Numbered from the stretch's first letter, positions 53,006 to 63,343 are shown. The stretch: DNA of 64,000 nucleotides from an uncultured Saprospiraceae bacterium (GCA_937959275.1 CALGLU010000052.1:1-64000), one strand, 5' to 3'. Notes: generated by a model from the sequence alone, not told the origin. A program made the numbers and translations.

Positions 53006-54808
53006 TTAAGCGAATTTACCGCCGTCTAATTTATCTTTTAATTGCTCCAATTCATCCCACAAGCCTTCCGCTGCAAGGTTTGCTTGCGTTGGCCAAGACT
53101 CAGGATTGTTACCCATGAAGTTTCCTTCTGCCTTATCCAATATGCGTTGTAATTCCTGCACGTCAGTATTTTTCAATGAGGCAAAGGTAAATATGCCTGC
53201 ATCCTTCAATGCGCCTTCCGTCTTAGGGCCTATGCCTTCTATTTTCGTTAAATCATCCTGCACATATCCCGCGGATGTACCCGTTGTAGAACCTGCAGCA
53301 CTTGAAGTAACAGCCTCCGTAGCTGATGCAGCGGTTGATTTAGGTGTACTATGTACCGCATGTACTTCTTCATGAGCATCATGCTCATGACCGTGATCAT
53401 CACCATGACCGTGATCGTCGTGATCATCATGATGAATTGCATTAGGTCCAACATACTGATCTCCAGATGTTTTTAAAATTGACTTTATCTCTGCAATTGC
53501 TACCACAGGTGCAACCCTAACAAACAATAAATACAATGTGAAAAACAATCCGAATGTCCCTACGTAAATACCTATCTCTACCCAACTAGGCACATAAAAG
53601 CTCCAGCTTGATGGTAAATAATCTCTAGCTAATGTGGTTGCAATAATTACAAATCGCTCGAACCACATACCGATATTAATCAGGATAGACATGAAGAAGG
53701 TGAACGGTATATTTCTACGTAATTTTTTACTAAAGAAAAATAATGGCGAGACAACATTACAGAACATCATACCGAAATATGACCAATAGTATGGTCCCAG
53801 CGCTCGATTGAAAAACGCGAACTGCTCATAAATATAACCTGAGTACCAAGAGATAAATAACTCAGTTAAATATGCAACACCAACAATCATCCCTGTTGCT
53901 ACGATCACCTTATTCATGGATTCGATGTGCTCGAGTGTTATGTATTCTTGAAGCCCTAAAATTTTTCTTGTGATAATCATTAATGTCTGCACCATCGCAA
54001 AGCCTGAAAAGATCGCCCCTGCAACAAAGTAAGGAGGGAATATCGTCGTATGCCATCCAGGAATAACTGAAGTGGCGAAATCAAAACTTACAATCGTGTG
54101 TACAGAAAGTACCAAAGGCGTAGCAATACCTGCTAAGACTAATGACAATGCTTCCCACCGTTGCCAGTGCTTAGCTGAGCCAGTCCAACCAAATGATAGG
54201 AAATTATATACTTTTCTTCTGAAGCCTTTTGCTCTATCTCTAACTGTTGCAAAATCCGGCACCAATCCCGTATACCAGAATAAAAGCGAGACCGTAAAAT
54301 ATGTACTAATCGCAAATACATCCCAGAGTAATGGCGAATTAAAGTTAGGCCATAGTGGACCTCTGGTGTTGGGGTAAGGGAAGATGAACATTGCCATCCA
54401 GATCCTACCCATGTGAATCAATGGAAATAAACCTGCACACATCACAGCAAAAATCGTCATTGCCTCGGCAGCTCTATTTACACCAGTTCTCCATTTTTGT
54501 CTAAACAATAATAGAATCGCAGATATCAATGTACCGGCGTGACCGATACCAATCCACCAAACGAAATTGGTAATATCCCAACCCCATCCTATGGTTCTAT
54601 TTAGATTCCAACTCCCGATACCATGCCAGACTGTCCATAATATACAGAAGACTCCAAAACCCAAAACTGTCAAGGATATAGCAAACGCAATCAACCATGT
54701 TTTGGAAGGCGCACGCTCTGTTGCCCCAACTAAATCATTGGTGATGTCATGGTAACTCTTGTGACCTTCTACTAGTGGCGTTCGTATTGGACTTACAGGT
54801 GCACTCAT
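53006..54808 (-). CDS. actC: Alternative complex III subunit ActC (NrfD) fused to a helix-hairpin-helix domain
   Basis: This 600-residue protein carries the ten-helix NrfD/PsrC fold in residues 1-445 (WWIGIGHAGTLISAILLLFR, MGRIWMAMFIFPYPNTRGPL, YIYEQFAFFNRALGPYYWSY). A His-rich stretch (HHDDHDDHGHGDDHGHEHDA) and a Ser/Thr/Ala linker follow. Residues 518-600 then form an HhH-type domain: DDLTKIEGIGPKTEGALKDA, ILDKAEGNFMGNNPESWPTQ and LAAEGLWDELEQLKDKLDGG. The IEGIGPK hairpin and the SWPTQANLAAEG tail match helix-hairpin-helix domains that end various respiratory or ribosomal-protein fusions. ActC binds quinol; the HhH role here is unknown. Confidence 0.92.
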   Translation of the reverse strand: MSAPVSPIRTPLVEGHKSYHDITNDLVGATERAPSKTWLIAFAISLTVLGFGVFCILWTVWHGIGSWNLNRTIGWGWDITNFVWWIGIGHAGTLISAILLLFRQKWRTGVNRAAEAMTIFAVMCAGLFPLIHMGRIWMAMFIFPYPNTRGPLWPNFNSPLLWDVFAISTYFTVSLLFWYTGLVPDFATVRDRAKGFRRKVYNFLSFGWTGSAKHWQRWEALSLVLAGIATPLVLSVHTIVSFDFATSVIPGWHTTIFPPYFVAGAIFSGFAMVQTLMIITRKILGLQEYITLEHIESMNKVIVATGMIVGVAYLTELFISWYSGYIYEQFAFFNRALGPYYWSYFGMMFCNVVSPLFFFSKKLRRNIPFTFFMSILINIGMWFERFVIIATTLARDYLPSSWSFYVPSWVEIGIYVGTFGLFFTLYLLFVRVAPVVAIAEIKSILKTSGDQYVGPNAIHHDDHDDHGHGDDHGHEHDAHEEVHAVHSTPKSTAASATEAVTSSAAGSTTGTSAGYVQDDLTKIEGIGPKTEGALKDAGIFTFASLKNTDVQELQRILDKAEGNFMGNNPESWPTQANLAAEGLWDELEQLKDKLDGGKFA

Positions 54809-54831
54809 TTAATTTATTTTATTGATTCGAA

Positions 54832-57800
54832 CTAAGCGTCGAAGTTTTCATCTTTATTAGTAACCTTCATTGAATATCTGACAGACGATCTCACATTCAC
54901 TTCTTCTAACACTTCATAACTGAGTGGTGAAGAAAATTTCTTAGATACTTCTGCCTTTTTATTATTGATATCTCCAAACGTGATTGCTCCAGTAGGACAA
55001 GCAGTTTGACATGCTGTTCGAACATCAGAATCAACTAATCTTCGACCTTCTGTTTTAGCTGAGAGTTTACCTTCTTGTATTCTCTGCACGCAGAAGCTAC
55101 ACTTCTCAATCACTCCTCTTGATCTCACTGTCACATCTGGATTCAGTACCATTCGCGTCAAGTTATCAGCGCCATATGGGATTTTCTCTCCATTGACTTT
55201 AACCTGATTCGCTGGGAAGATATCAGCAGTCGTGTAATCACTCCAGTTGAATCGTCTCACTTTATATGGACAGTTATTCGCGCAGTATCGTGTACCGATA
55301 CATCTATTATATGTCATTTGATTTAATCCCTCACTACTGTGATTTGTCGCATTAACTGGACACACATTTTCACAAGGTGCATTATCACAATGCTGGCACA
55401 TCAATGGTTGATAAACTGTGTTTGGATTTTCTACATCTCCAAAGTAATAGCGATCGATTCTCAACCAACTCATCTCCTGATGAATACTCACTTTTTTCTT
55501 ACCGACTACAGGGACATTATTTTCAGCCATACAAGCCACTGTACAAGCACTACAGCCTGTGCATGATGTCAAATCGACATGCATACCCCAATGGTGACCT
55601 TCAGCATATTTCTCTTCTGTATATTTATCGAATGGATATAATGTCTGCTGGTTCAAATGCTCAAAATGCTCTCTTTCATGAACCAGATGATCCACAGATT
55701 CTTCTAGGTGATCTAGATTTGATCTTCTGATAATTGATCGTTCGACAAGCGCACCTTGAAATCCTGAGAAAATATTACCATAACCTGGAGCTAATGTTTC
55801 TTCATCAGCATTGATCGTCTCACCAGCTTTATTTTCTGCGGTGACACCCATGGTGTTATGATATTGAACACAAGAAAATTCCTTCTCTTTCTTGCCAATA
55901 TTTTTGATATTATTGACAACTGCAAAATACTGAGGCGAATCATTCACCACAGTTAAGCAATCATTTACATTTTCTCCAATACCCTTTGAGGCGAAGCCGC
56001 CATTCTGCACACCATAACCAAGTGACAATGAAACTGTACCTGGCATCTGGCCGAATTGTTGGACAACAGGTACGGTAACTGTCTTATCACCAATCGTCAA
56101 TTGGACTAATGAACCATCTTTGAGTCCCATATAGCCAATGAACTTCTTGACTCCGTCAAACTCCACAGGGACAGCGAGGTAGTTACCCCATGTCGTCCGT
56201 GTAACTGGATCAGGCATCTCTTGCAACCATGGATTATTCGCGTGTACACCATTACCAATAGAAACAGGTTCTTGAAAACTGATCTCCACACCTTCACCTA
56301 AGTTAGGCTTGATTAAAGAAGAAGCAGCCTCAGTCGGATTAAATCCACCAAATGATACAGCGCTTTCAGAACTTGCAAGATTTAAGACACCATCATGTAG
56401 AATACCATCAACGTATGAGTCAGCAGAAGCAAACCCCGTTGATGATGCGCTCCAACTTGATTTCAAGTATTCGAAATAAGGTTGTTCAGCACTCATCAAA
56501 GATGAACCAGACCAGCCTAAGATGACTTCTTCAGCCTGCTTTGTATCAAACAACGGATGAATTGTTGGTTGAATGATACTGATCTGACCTCGTTTTGCTT
56601 CAGCATCCCCCCAGCTTTCTAAACCGTGGTGAATGGGAGCAATCAGATTACAAAGAGCTGAGGTTTCGCTATGTCTGTAACATAGCCCCACTTTATTCTT
56701 AACCTTAGCCATACCAGCAGCAAAGGCAGCACCATTAAAATAATCATACACTGGATTGGCATCGTTTACGATTAAGACATCGACTCGACCTGCATTCATT
56801 TCTGCGACAAGAGATGCCATATCAGCATCACTACCCTGTCGTTGCATAGAAGCGTGACCAAAGTTGATTGTATTTCCGTAATTGCCTAGGTGATTATTAA
56901 TGGCATTGACTAAAAGTTGTTCGCCTAGATTGTTGTTGCCGCACAGTATGATGGAATGACCTCTATTAGCATGCAATTGAGTCGCGACCCGTCTCAACGC
57001 TTTTTTAGCTTTGTCAGTTAAACCAGCAGTTCCAACATTACCACCCGTTACTTCATTATAAAGAAAGGCGACAGCTGAACTTTGCTCAGAAGGCTTAACT
57101 AAAATTCGATTATCTGCATTACTTCCAGTCATGGACATGTGGCTTTCGACCTGAACATGTCTAGACATAGAAGCTCCCTTAGCAGATGTAATCTTTCGTT
57201 TTGATATGTAATCCCTATTGTATTCGATTGGTGAAATCCAAGTACCTAGAAAATCGGCGTTAAAACTCACGATGTAGTCAGCCTTATCAAATCGATAATC
57301 TGGAACAACTCGCTGTCCGAATGTTTTCTGATTCGCATCTAATAATGCTGATGCAGAAACCGGATCATATTGGACGAGTTTTGTATTTGGATATTTTGCT
57401 GTGAATTCGCCTATGAGCTTTTTGAAGCTTGGGCTAAGGATAGTGTTACTCACTATTCTAACTCTAGCATTTGAGTTCATTGATGATGAGACAGCTTTAT
57501 TGATATCATCCCATGAGGCTGTATCAAACCCGTCTTCATTTGCGATTTGAGGTGATTGGATACGATTCACATCATATAAATCCAATACACTTGCTTGAGC
57601 TCTGGCTGATGTACCTCCACTAGTAATCGGGCTAAGAGCGTTTCCTTCGATTTTGATAGGACGACCTTCACGAGTCTTGACTAGTACTGGACAGTACTCA
57701 CCTCCTTTTACATATGTCGATGCATAATAGGTAGCGACTCCCGGTACAATTTCGTCAGGCTTAACAACGTATGGAATTGCTCGTTTGACTGGGATCTCAC

Positions 57801-58011
57801 AGCCTGCAGCCACTGTTGCCGCGCCTAAGCCAAAACCTAGGTATTTCAAAAAATCTCTTCTCGAACTTTCAACCTCTGTTGCAATAGATTCATCACCTAG
57901 CGTATTAAGCAATGATGGATCATGCATTTCTTTTTGAGCCTCTTGAATAAATTCAGGATCGTGATTCAGGTCTTTCCCTCCGATCCATATTCCATTTTGG
58001 CTATTCTTCAT
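54832..58011 (-). CDS. actB: Alternative complex III subunit ActB, molybdopterin-like and Fe-S subunit
   Basis: The protein is 1059 aa. A Tat-type motif (SSRRDFLKYLGFGLGAATVA) starts near residue 48. Residues about 100-700 show the molybdopterin oxidoreductase fold, which in ActB lacks the cofactor. The C-terminal third is the ferredoxin domain: CTGCSACTVACMAENN, CQHCDNAPCENVCPVNA, CIGTRYCANNCPYK and CSFCVQRIQ...CQTACPTG, enough for three [4Fe-4S] clusters and one [3Fe-4S]. It passes electrons from quinol toward the cytochromes. It lies 36 bp after actA. Confidence 0.95.
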   Translation of the reverse strand: MKNSQNGIWIGGKDLNHDPEFIQEAQKEMHDPSLLNTLGDESIATEVESSRRDFLKYLGFGLGAATVAAGCEIPVKRAIPYVVKPDEIVPGVATYYASTYVKGGEYCPVLVKTREGRPIKIEGNALSPITSGGTSARAQASVLDLYDVNRIQSPQIANEDGFDTASWDDINKAVSSSMNSNARVRIVSNTILSPSFKKLIGEFTAKYPNTKLVQYDPVSASALLDANQKTFGQRVVPDYRFDKADYIVSFNADFLGTWISPIEYNRDYISKRKITSAKGASMSRHVQVESHMSMTGSNADNRILVKPSEQSSAVAFLYNEVTGGNVGTAGLTDKAKKALRRVATQLHANRGHSIILCGNNNLGEQLLVNAINNHLGNYGNTINFGHASMQRQGSDADMASLVAEMNAGRVDVLIVNDANPVYDYFNGAAFAAGMAKVKNKVGLCYRHSETSALCNLIAPIHHGLESWGDAEAKRGQISIIQPTIHPLFDTKQAEEVILGWSGSSLMSAEQPYFEYLKSSWSASSTGFASADSYVDGILHDGVLNLASSESAVSFGGFNPTEAASSLIKPNLGEGVEISFQEPVSIGNGVHANNPWLQEMPDPVTRTTWGNYLAVPVEFDGVKKFIGYMGLKDGSLVQLTIGDKTVTVPVVQQFGQMPGTVSLSLGYGVQNGGFASKGIGENVNDCLTVVNDSPQYFAVVNNIKNIGKKEKEFSCVQYHNTMGVTAENKAGETINADEETLAPGYGNIFSGFQGALVERSIIRRSNLDHLEESVDHLVHEREHFEHLNQQTLYPFDKYTEEKYAEGHHWGMHVDLTSCTGCSACTVACMAENNVPVVGKKKVSIHQEMSWLRIDRYYFGDVENPNTVYQPLMCQHCDNAPCENVCPVNATNHSSEGLNQMTYNRCIGTRYCANNCPYKVRRFNWSDYTTADIFPANQVKVNGEKIPYGADNLTRMVLNPDVTVRSRGVIEKCSFCVQRIQEGKLSAKTEGRRLVDSDVRTACQTACPTGAITFGDINNKKAEVSKKFSSPLSYEVLEEVNVRSSVRYSMKVTNKDENFDA

Positions 58012-58047
58012 TGTTTATTATTAGTGTGGTATCTATCTTATGAATGA

Positions 58048-59469
58048 TTAATAGTGGCATTTTTGACATTCAAGTCCGCCTATATCTTCAACAGTGACTC
58101 CATCTCTTGCTCCAGATGCGATTTCTGCATGATATTTTTCATAACTCTTATTATAATAGTCATTGTTGGTGAACTGGACTTTCGTCTCTCTGTGACAATT
58201 AATGCACCATCCCATGGATAGAGGAGCATATTGAGCGACAACATCCATTTCTTCGACTGCACCATGGCAATCTTGGCACTCTAAGCCACCGACGGTAACA
58301 TGCTGAGCATGATTGAAGTAGACGTGATCTGGCAGATTGTGAACTCGAGTCCATTCGATCGGTCCTCCAAGTGTTGATTTTTGATCATTTGTTAGTGAAA
58401 CGACAACTTCTCCCCATTCTTGATCTATCTTTTCAAGGAGGTCTTCAGTCACTTTTTCAAACTTCTCATCATTTTCGATCGCATTTTCCAGCATCCAACC
58501 CGTATATATTTCTTTTTTCTCCTCAAGAGACATGTCTTCATAACCTTCAATATAAGTCCCTGTACCTTTTGGTAAGTAACCGGTAGATGCATAGATCTTT
58601 GTCAATTCGGCATTCCCGTAAGTTGAGCCGTACTTGATTGCTGAGTGACAGTTTATACATGTATTTGTTGCTGGTATCACTGCATGCTTTGATCGTCTAG
58701 CACCATCATGACAATATTGACAGTCTATCTTGTGCTCACCTGCATGTGTCGCATGTGAAAATTTAATTGGTTGATCTGGAGCATATCCTTGTTGGCGTCC
58801 CAGATTGATAGCATTAGATGCAGCAGTGTAGGCACCTAAGACAACAAGTCCAAATAAGATAAAGCTAACAACACTTTTATTTGTGAGCGTTTCGAATATC
58901 GTTTTCTTTTGATAAGGTCGTCCTTCTTTTTCAGCTGCTAGATAGTTTAAATTACCAATGACTCTGCTTAAAATAAATGCAAAGAGTCCTAACACACCGA
59001 GTAGTAACCAATACACCCATGCTCCCAAGCCTTGTTTAGCAGTGGCCCCGCTATCAGCTCCCACATCTCCTGCTTTTCTAGGAGGATACACACCCGTGTA
59101 CACGCCATCAATGTAGGCAAGTAAAGAAGCGACATCGTCATCAGTCAATTCAGGAAAGGCAGTCATCGCTGACTTATCATATTCGTTGAATATCTCGTTA
59201 GCTCTCGGATGTCCTGTCGAGATTAAGGCTGCAGAGTTACGAATCCACGCGTATAAGTCAGATTCTGGATAATCGCTCCATCGCTCTACAACGCCGCCAA
59301 GGGCAGGTCCGGTAGAGGCTGCTTTCATGCCTTTATTGTGGCAAGTCGCACATTTTGTTTTGAAGAGATTCTTTCCGCTATCTAATGAAATCTCTGCAAA
59401 AGCCGAAAGAGACAGACTCAAGAGGATAACACTTAGTAAACTTTTAAAAATCAATGATTTATATATCAT
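58048..59469 (-). CDS. actA: Alternative complex III subunit ActA, hexaheme cytochrome c
   Basis: The protein is 473 aa. The signal peptide runs to about residue 25. Six CxxCH sites are visible: CATCH, CQYCH, CINCH, CQDCH, CINCH and CQKCH (the last at the extreme C-terminus). The first is in a separate N-terminal monoheme domain, followed by two membrane helices (LGAWVYWLLLGVLGLFAFIL, VVSFILFGLVVLGAYTAASN) and then the pentaheme domain. Fusion of a monoheme domain to ActA is seen in Bacteroidota. It is the first gene of the 15-gene respiratory operon, under the promoter at 59518-59549. Confidence 0.93.
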   Translation of the reverse strand: MIYKSLIFKSLLSVILLSLSLSAFAEISLDSGKNLFKTKCATCHNKGMKAASTGPALGGVVERWSDYPESDLYAWIRNSAALISTGHPRANEIFNEYDKSAMTAFPELTDDDVASLLAYIDGVYTGVYPPRKAGDVGADSGATAKQGLGAWVYWLLLGVLGLFAFILSRVIGNLNYLAAEKEGRPYQKKTIFETLTNKSVVSFILFGLVVLGAYTAASNAINLGRQQGYAPDQPIKFSHATHAGEHKIDCQYCHDGARRSKHAVIPATNTCINCHSAIKYGSTYGNAELTKIYASTGYLPKGTGTYIEGYEDMSLEEKKEIYTGWMLENAIENDEKFEKVTEDLLEKIDQEWGEVVVSLTNDQKSTLGGPIEWTRVHNLPDHVYFNHAQHVTVGGLECQDCHGAVEEMDVVAQYAPLSMGWCINCHRETKVQFTNNDYYNKSYEKYHAEIASGARDGVTVEDIGGLECQKCHY

Positions 59470-59489
59470 TATTTTTTCTTTTTATTGTG

Positions 59490-59549
59490 ACAGCATCAAC
59501 CATGCTGTAATTCGCTGCAAAAATATTATTTGGACATGGTATATCGCAA
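59490..59549 (-). promoter_or_regulatory. Promoter and 5'-UTR hairpin of the respiratory operon
   Basis: On the minus strand the -7 box is TATTTTTG (59525-59518), matching TAnnTTTG, and a -33 TTG lies at 59549-59547, 21 bases upstream, the usual spacing. Between the predicted start and the actA ATG lies a perfect 7-bp hairpin (ACAGCAT-GGTTG-ATGCTGT, 59508-59490) that ends 20 bases before the ATG. It could stabilise the long transcript or control translation. I see nothing else in 59550-59712. Confidence 0.6.
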
Positions 59550-59712
59550 TAATTAAATACGTCATTTTCTATTTAGACTCCATCTAAATAAAGAGTGGAT
59601 CATTTCATTGATTCAATATATAAATGCAGTAAGAAAATGCTGATGAAGTGTTACAAAACTAAGCTAAATCCCTCTTTGCAACAAGCTGAGCTCAAGTCAA
59701 CCACATGAGGCG

Positions 59713-61014
59713 CTATGCTAAGGGCAATTGGATAGTGAACACTGATCCTTCATTAGGGGCGCTCGATACGGTTAAAGATCCACCTAAATGCTCATTTACT
59801 ATTGATTTGCAGCTCGCCAAACCGATTCCACTTCCAGCGTATGCAGTCTCATTATGTAACCTTTTGAACGGCTCAAAAATTAAAGCATAGTGCTTTTCGT
59901 CAATCCCTATCCCATTATCTTCAATTCTAATATAATCTTCTGCTTTATCCTTATGGCGAATGATCCGAATGATTGGATTGTGGCTCTGATTATACTTCAA
60001 GCCATTCTCAATCAAGTTTTGGAAAAGAATCTTAAGCTTTGAATAGTTACCAGTTATCTCACCTAATTGATTGAACTTCACAACTGACTTAGGGTATAAT
60101 GGCAATAGATCATTCTCTACTTCAATTAACAATGCGTCTAATCCAATGGTACTCTTTAATTCTTGTTGTTCATCATTATTTAACTTAGAGAATGTCAAAA
60201 CATCATCGATAAGATGAATCGCTTTGGCACCGCTATCCTGAATGATTTTAGCATATTCTTCAACTTTTTCATATTGATTGGTTTTCAGTTTTCTAGAAAT
60301 CAACCCAGCAAAATTGGTCATGTTTCGAATGGGTGATTTTAAATCATGTGAGATGACGTGTCCAAATTTTTCCATTTCGTTATACGCATCCTTGATCTCT
60401 TCATTTTTCATGTTCAATTGAATTGCCGAATGTGCAATTTGCTTTTTAAGGCTAAATACCATTGCGAAGAGAAACCAATAAAAACATAAATAAACAATAG
60501 ATCTTTCCAAGGGAAAAAAATCGACATCTGATGCAGAATTTGTAAATCCTGCAAAACTGTAGTCAGTTCCAACTGTATAAAAGAGAACCACTTGTTGAAC
60601 AAAAATCAAAACAGCCAATACGAGTTGATTTTTTTGTGAATCCAATACCGTAATTGCTATCATCACCAAAACCAAAGAACTCAATGAGGATGTGTAGATA
60701 CTGTTGCACATTAGAGAGAACACAAACATAATAACCGAACCCAGAGTCAGGAACAAAATGACAGCCCCTTCAAAATAACCTTTGTAGAGCAAAAGATACG
60801 TAATCGCCAATACGATGATGATATTTGAATACAGGACTGTGTCATAAAAGAGCCAGGACTGTTGAATTATATTTGTAAACAAAGACACGATAGCGAAGAA
60901 AAATACCATTAAGAGAATGATATTAAATGTCCTTTTTTGAATCGCTTCAAAAGGTTGGGATGTTTCAGACACACCAAAATTAAGTATAGAATTAAGTCCT
61001 TCTATGGAGGGCAT
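59713..61014 (-). CDS. Membrane sensor histidine kinase, orphan
   Basis: The protein is 433 aa. About six membrane helices fill residues 30-190, with short loops and no recognised sensor domain. The dimerisation helix has GHVISHDLKSPIRN (His223). The ATPase domain has N box LIENGLKYN, G1 IEDNGIGI and G2 GSGIGLASCKSIV, all intact. It should autophosphorylate. No response regulator is encoded in the window, so the partner is unknown. It faces the same way as the actA operon, 243 bp upstream of it. Confidence 0.9.
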   Translation of the reverse strand: MPSIEGLNSILNFGVSETSQPFEAIQKRTFNIILLMVFFFAIVSLFTNIIQQSWLFYDTVLYSNIIIVLAITYLLLYKGYFEGAVILFLTLGSVIMFVFSLMCNSIYTSSLSSLVLVMIAITVLDSQKNQLVLAVLIFVQQVVLFYTVGTDYSFAGFTNSASDVDFFPLERSIVYLCFYWFLFAMVFSLKKQIAHSAIQLNMKNEEIKDAYNEMEKFGHVISHDLKSPIRNMTNFAGLISRKLKTNQYEKVEEYAKIIQDSGAKAIHLIDDVLTFSKLNNDEQQELKSTIGLDALLIEVENDLLPLYPKSVVKFNQLGEITGNYSKLKILFQNLIENGLKYNQSHNPIIRIIRHKDKAEDYIRIEDNGIGIDEKHYALIFEPFKRLHNETAYAGSGIGLASCKSIVNEHLGGSLTVSSAPNEGSVFTIQLPLA

Positions 61015-61069
61015 TATTTGCCTAGTTAGTTTCCGTTATACAATTAGAGCCTACACTCTATTTTAATGA

Positions 61070-61864
61070 TTACACCGATACGACTCCTTTGATCAAGGGG
61101 TGGCTCTCATAATTTACCAATTCGATGTCTTCATATTTGAAATCGAATAAATCAGTAATTTTTGAATTTAAGAGTATCTGCGGAAGAGGCTTGGGTGTTC
61201 GGCTGAGCTGCAGTTTAGCCTGATCCAAGTGATTGTTATACAAATGAACGTCCCCAAAGCTATGGATAAAATCACCATAACGCAAGCCCGTGACGTGTGC
61301 CATCATCATTGTTAGTAAAGCATATGATGCAATATTAAACGGAACACCCAAAAATGTATCAGCAGATCGTTGATATAGCTGACAAGACAACTTCCCATCA
61401 GCCACATAGAATTGGAATAAACAATGACAAGGTGTGAGGGCCATTTCATCGAGCTCGCCTACATTCCAGGCATTGACAAGAATTCTGCGACTAGCTGGAT
61501 TATTCTTAATTAAATCTATGCAATTTTGAATCTGATCTACGGTTGTGCCATCTGATTTTGACCAAGATCTCCATTGTTTGCCATACACTGGACCAAGATC
61601 ACCATTTTCATCTGCCCATTCATTCCAAATTCGAACACCATTCTCTTGAAGGTATTTCACATTGGTATCTCCTTTTAAAAACCAGAGTAATTCATACACC
61701 ACAGATTTCCAATGAATCTTTTTCGTTGTGACAAGCGGAAAGCCTTTGGATAAATCAAACCGTAGTTGGTGACCAAAATGGCTTAAGGTCCCCGTCCCTG
61801 TTCTATCTGTTTTTGAAGCGCCAGAAACTAAAATATGATCTAGTAAATCTAAGTATTGTTTCAT
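61070..61864 (-). CDS. thyA: Thymidylate synthase
   Basis: The protein is 264 aa from ATG 61864, the same length as E. coli ThyA; the GTG 18 bases upstream is not needed. It methylates dUMP to dTMP using methylene-tetrahydrofolate. Motifs: [19 protein letters not shown] (phosphate loop), [29 protein letters not shown] (catalytic Cys in PCHC), [19 protein letters not shown] and [12 protein letters not shown]. All key residues are present. It is a standalone minus-strand gene and shows nothing unusual. Confidence 0.96.
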   Translation of the reverse strand: MKQYLDLLDHILVSGASKTDRTGTGTLSHFGHQLRFDLSKGFPLVTTKKIHWKSVVYELLWFLKGDTNVKYLQENGVRIWNEWADENGDLGPVYGKQWRSWSKSDGTTVDQIQNCIDLIKNNPASRRILVNAWNVGELDEMALTPCHCLFQFYVADGKLSCQLYQRSADTFLGVPFNIASYALLTMMMAHVTGLRYGDFIHSFGDVHLYNNHLDQAKLQLSRTPKPLPQILLNSKITDLFDFKYEDIELVNYESHPLIKGVVSV

Positions 61865-62029
61865 AGTAGGAAATGCTTGCACAAAGATTACAAATAAATA
61901 CCATATGATAAGATACCAATCCTAAAAAGAAAAGAGTATTTCATGATTATGTTTTTTTAGGGACGGGTAACTATAAATTTCACCAAAGAGAAATCGTATC
62001 TGTATATTTGAATACACTAGTGATATTCT

Positions 62030-63340
62030 GTGGAACTACCTAAAGATTTTATACACGTGATTAACTCCTTAGGCATTGATTCTAAGGCATTTTTCAATAG
62101 TCTGTCAACATTTTCAAAAACAAGCATCCGTAGACATAGACACAAGTCTGAACTAGCACATTATGCAGATCTTATACAAGTCGATTGGTGCCCTTTAGCA
62201 TATTATCTACCAGAACGCCCAAAATTCAACGAAGAGCCCTCCTTTTTATCTGGCGAATATTATGTTCAGGAAGCCTCAAGCATGTTTTTGCACCATGTGC
62301 TTCGACAACTCCCACTTCTTGAGACGACTGAACACCCGCTGGTACTTGATGCTTGTGCAGCGCCTGGTGGTAAGTCTACCATTTTATTAGACTACCTAAA
62401 TGGAAGCGGCACACTAGTGGCCAATGAAGTCATACGAAGTCGAGCCAAGGTCTTATCTGAAAATATAGTAAAATGGGGCTACAGCAATAACATTGTCACG
62501 AACAGTGATCTCAGTCGATTTTCAAAAGATGTGCCATTTGACCTGATACTCGTAGATGCTCCTTGCTCAGGAGAAGGACTCTTTCGTAAAGATCCAAAGG
62601 CAATCGATCACTGGTCGGTCGAACATGTACAACATTGTGCAGCAAGACAACAGCGTATTTTAGAAGATGCGGTTGACCTTCTAAAGCCAGGAGGATTTTT
62701 AGTCTACTCCACCTGCACCTACAATACAAAAGAAAATGAAGATCAAGTCAACCGTCTCGTCAGTGAACATTCATTTTCATTAGTTGACATAGATTATCCA
62801 ACAGATTGGAATATTCAATCTACGGGTTATGGTTTCAGATTCTTCCCTCATCTGGTCCAAGGAGAAGGCTTATTTATGGTCGTTTTGCAAAAAGAAAATC
62901 TAAACCCTACAAACAACTCTACTCCACGTGAAGTCAACAACACGAGCATTAATCAAAAAGATCAGTCTACCCTATCTAACTGGTTGAAAAACAGTGAACC
63001 CCAACACTTCCAACCCTTTCAAAATACGATATTTCATTATACAGGCAAGGTAGATTTCAATCTCTTTAAAGGCCAAAGGATCTATTCATTTGGACGACAA
63101 ATGGGTAAACTAATTCAACAGCAATTAAGGCCCCACCCTCATCTTGCCTACAGTCATCAATTATCTAATCACATAAGGACTGCCGAATTATCTAAATCCG
63201 ATATGGTGGCTATCATAAACAGAAAAATAATACCATCTACTAGTGAAACTGGTTGGACTTTACTAACTTATCGAGGAAATGGATTGTATTGGGCAAAAAC
63301 TGTCAAAGACAATTATAAGGTTCAATATCCAAAATATTAA
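62030..63340 (+). CDS. RsmF-like rRNA cytosine-C5 methyltransferase
   Basis: The protein is 436 aa with a GTG start at 62030; the first ATG is within the fold. It is a NOL1/NOP2/Sun-type m5C methyltransferase. SAM motif I is DACAAPGGKSTILL, motif IV VDAPCSGEGLF (Cys), and motif VI STCTYNTKENE (catalytic Cys). The C-terminal 130 residues form an RsmF-type PUA-like domain (NLFKGQRIYSFGRQMGKLIQ). It probably methylates a 16S rRNA cytosine. The M43 protease gene follows 3 bp later. Confidence 0.88.
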   Translation: MELPKDFIHVINSLGIDSKAFFNSLSTFSKTSIRRHRHKSELAHYADLIQVDWCPLAYYLPERPKFNEEPSFLSGEYYVQEASSMFLHHVLRQLPLLETTEHPLVLDACAAPGGKSTILLDYLNGSGTLVANEVIRSRAKVLSENIVKWGYSNNIVTNSDLSRFSKDVPFDLILVDAPCSGEGLFRKDPKAIDHWSVEHVQHCAARQQRILEDAVDLLKPGGFLVYSTCTYNTKENEDQVNRLVSEHSFSLVDIDYPTDWNIQSTGYGFRFFPHLVQGEGLFMVVLQKENLNPTNNSTPREVNNTSINQKDQSTLSNWLKNSEPQHFQPFQNTIFHYTGKVDFNLFKGQRIYSFGRQMGKLIQQQLRPHPHLAYSHQLSNHIRTAELSKSDMVAIINRKIIPSTSETGWTLLTYRGNGLYWAKTVKDNYKVQYPKY

Positions 63341-63343
63341 ATT

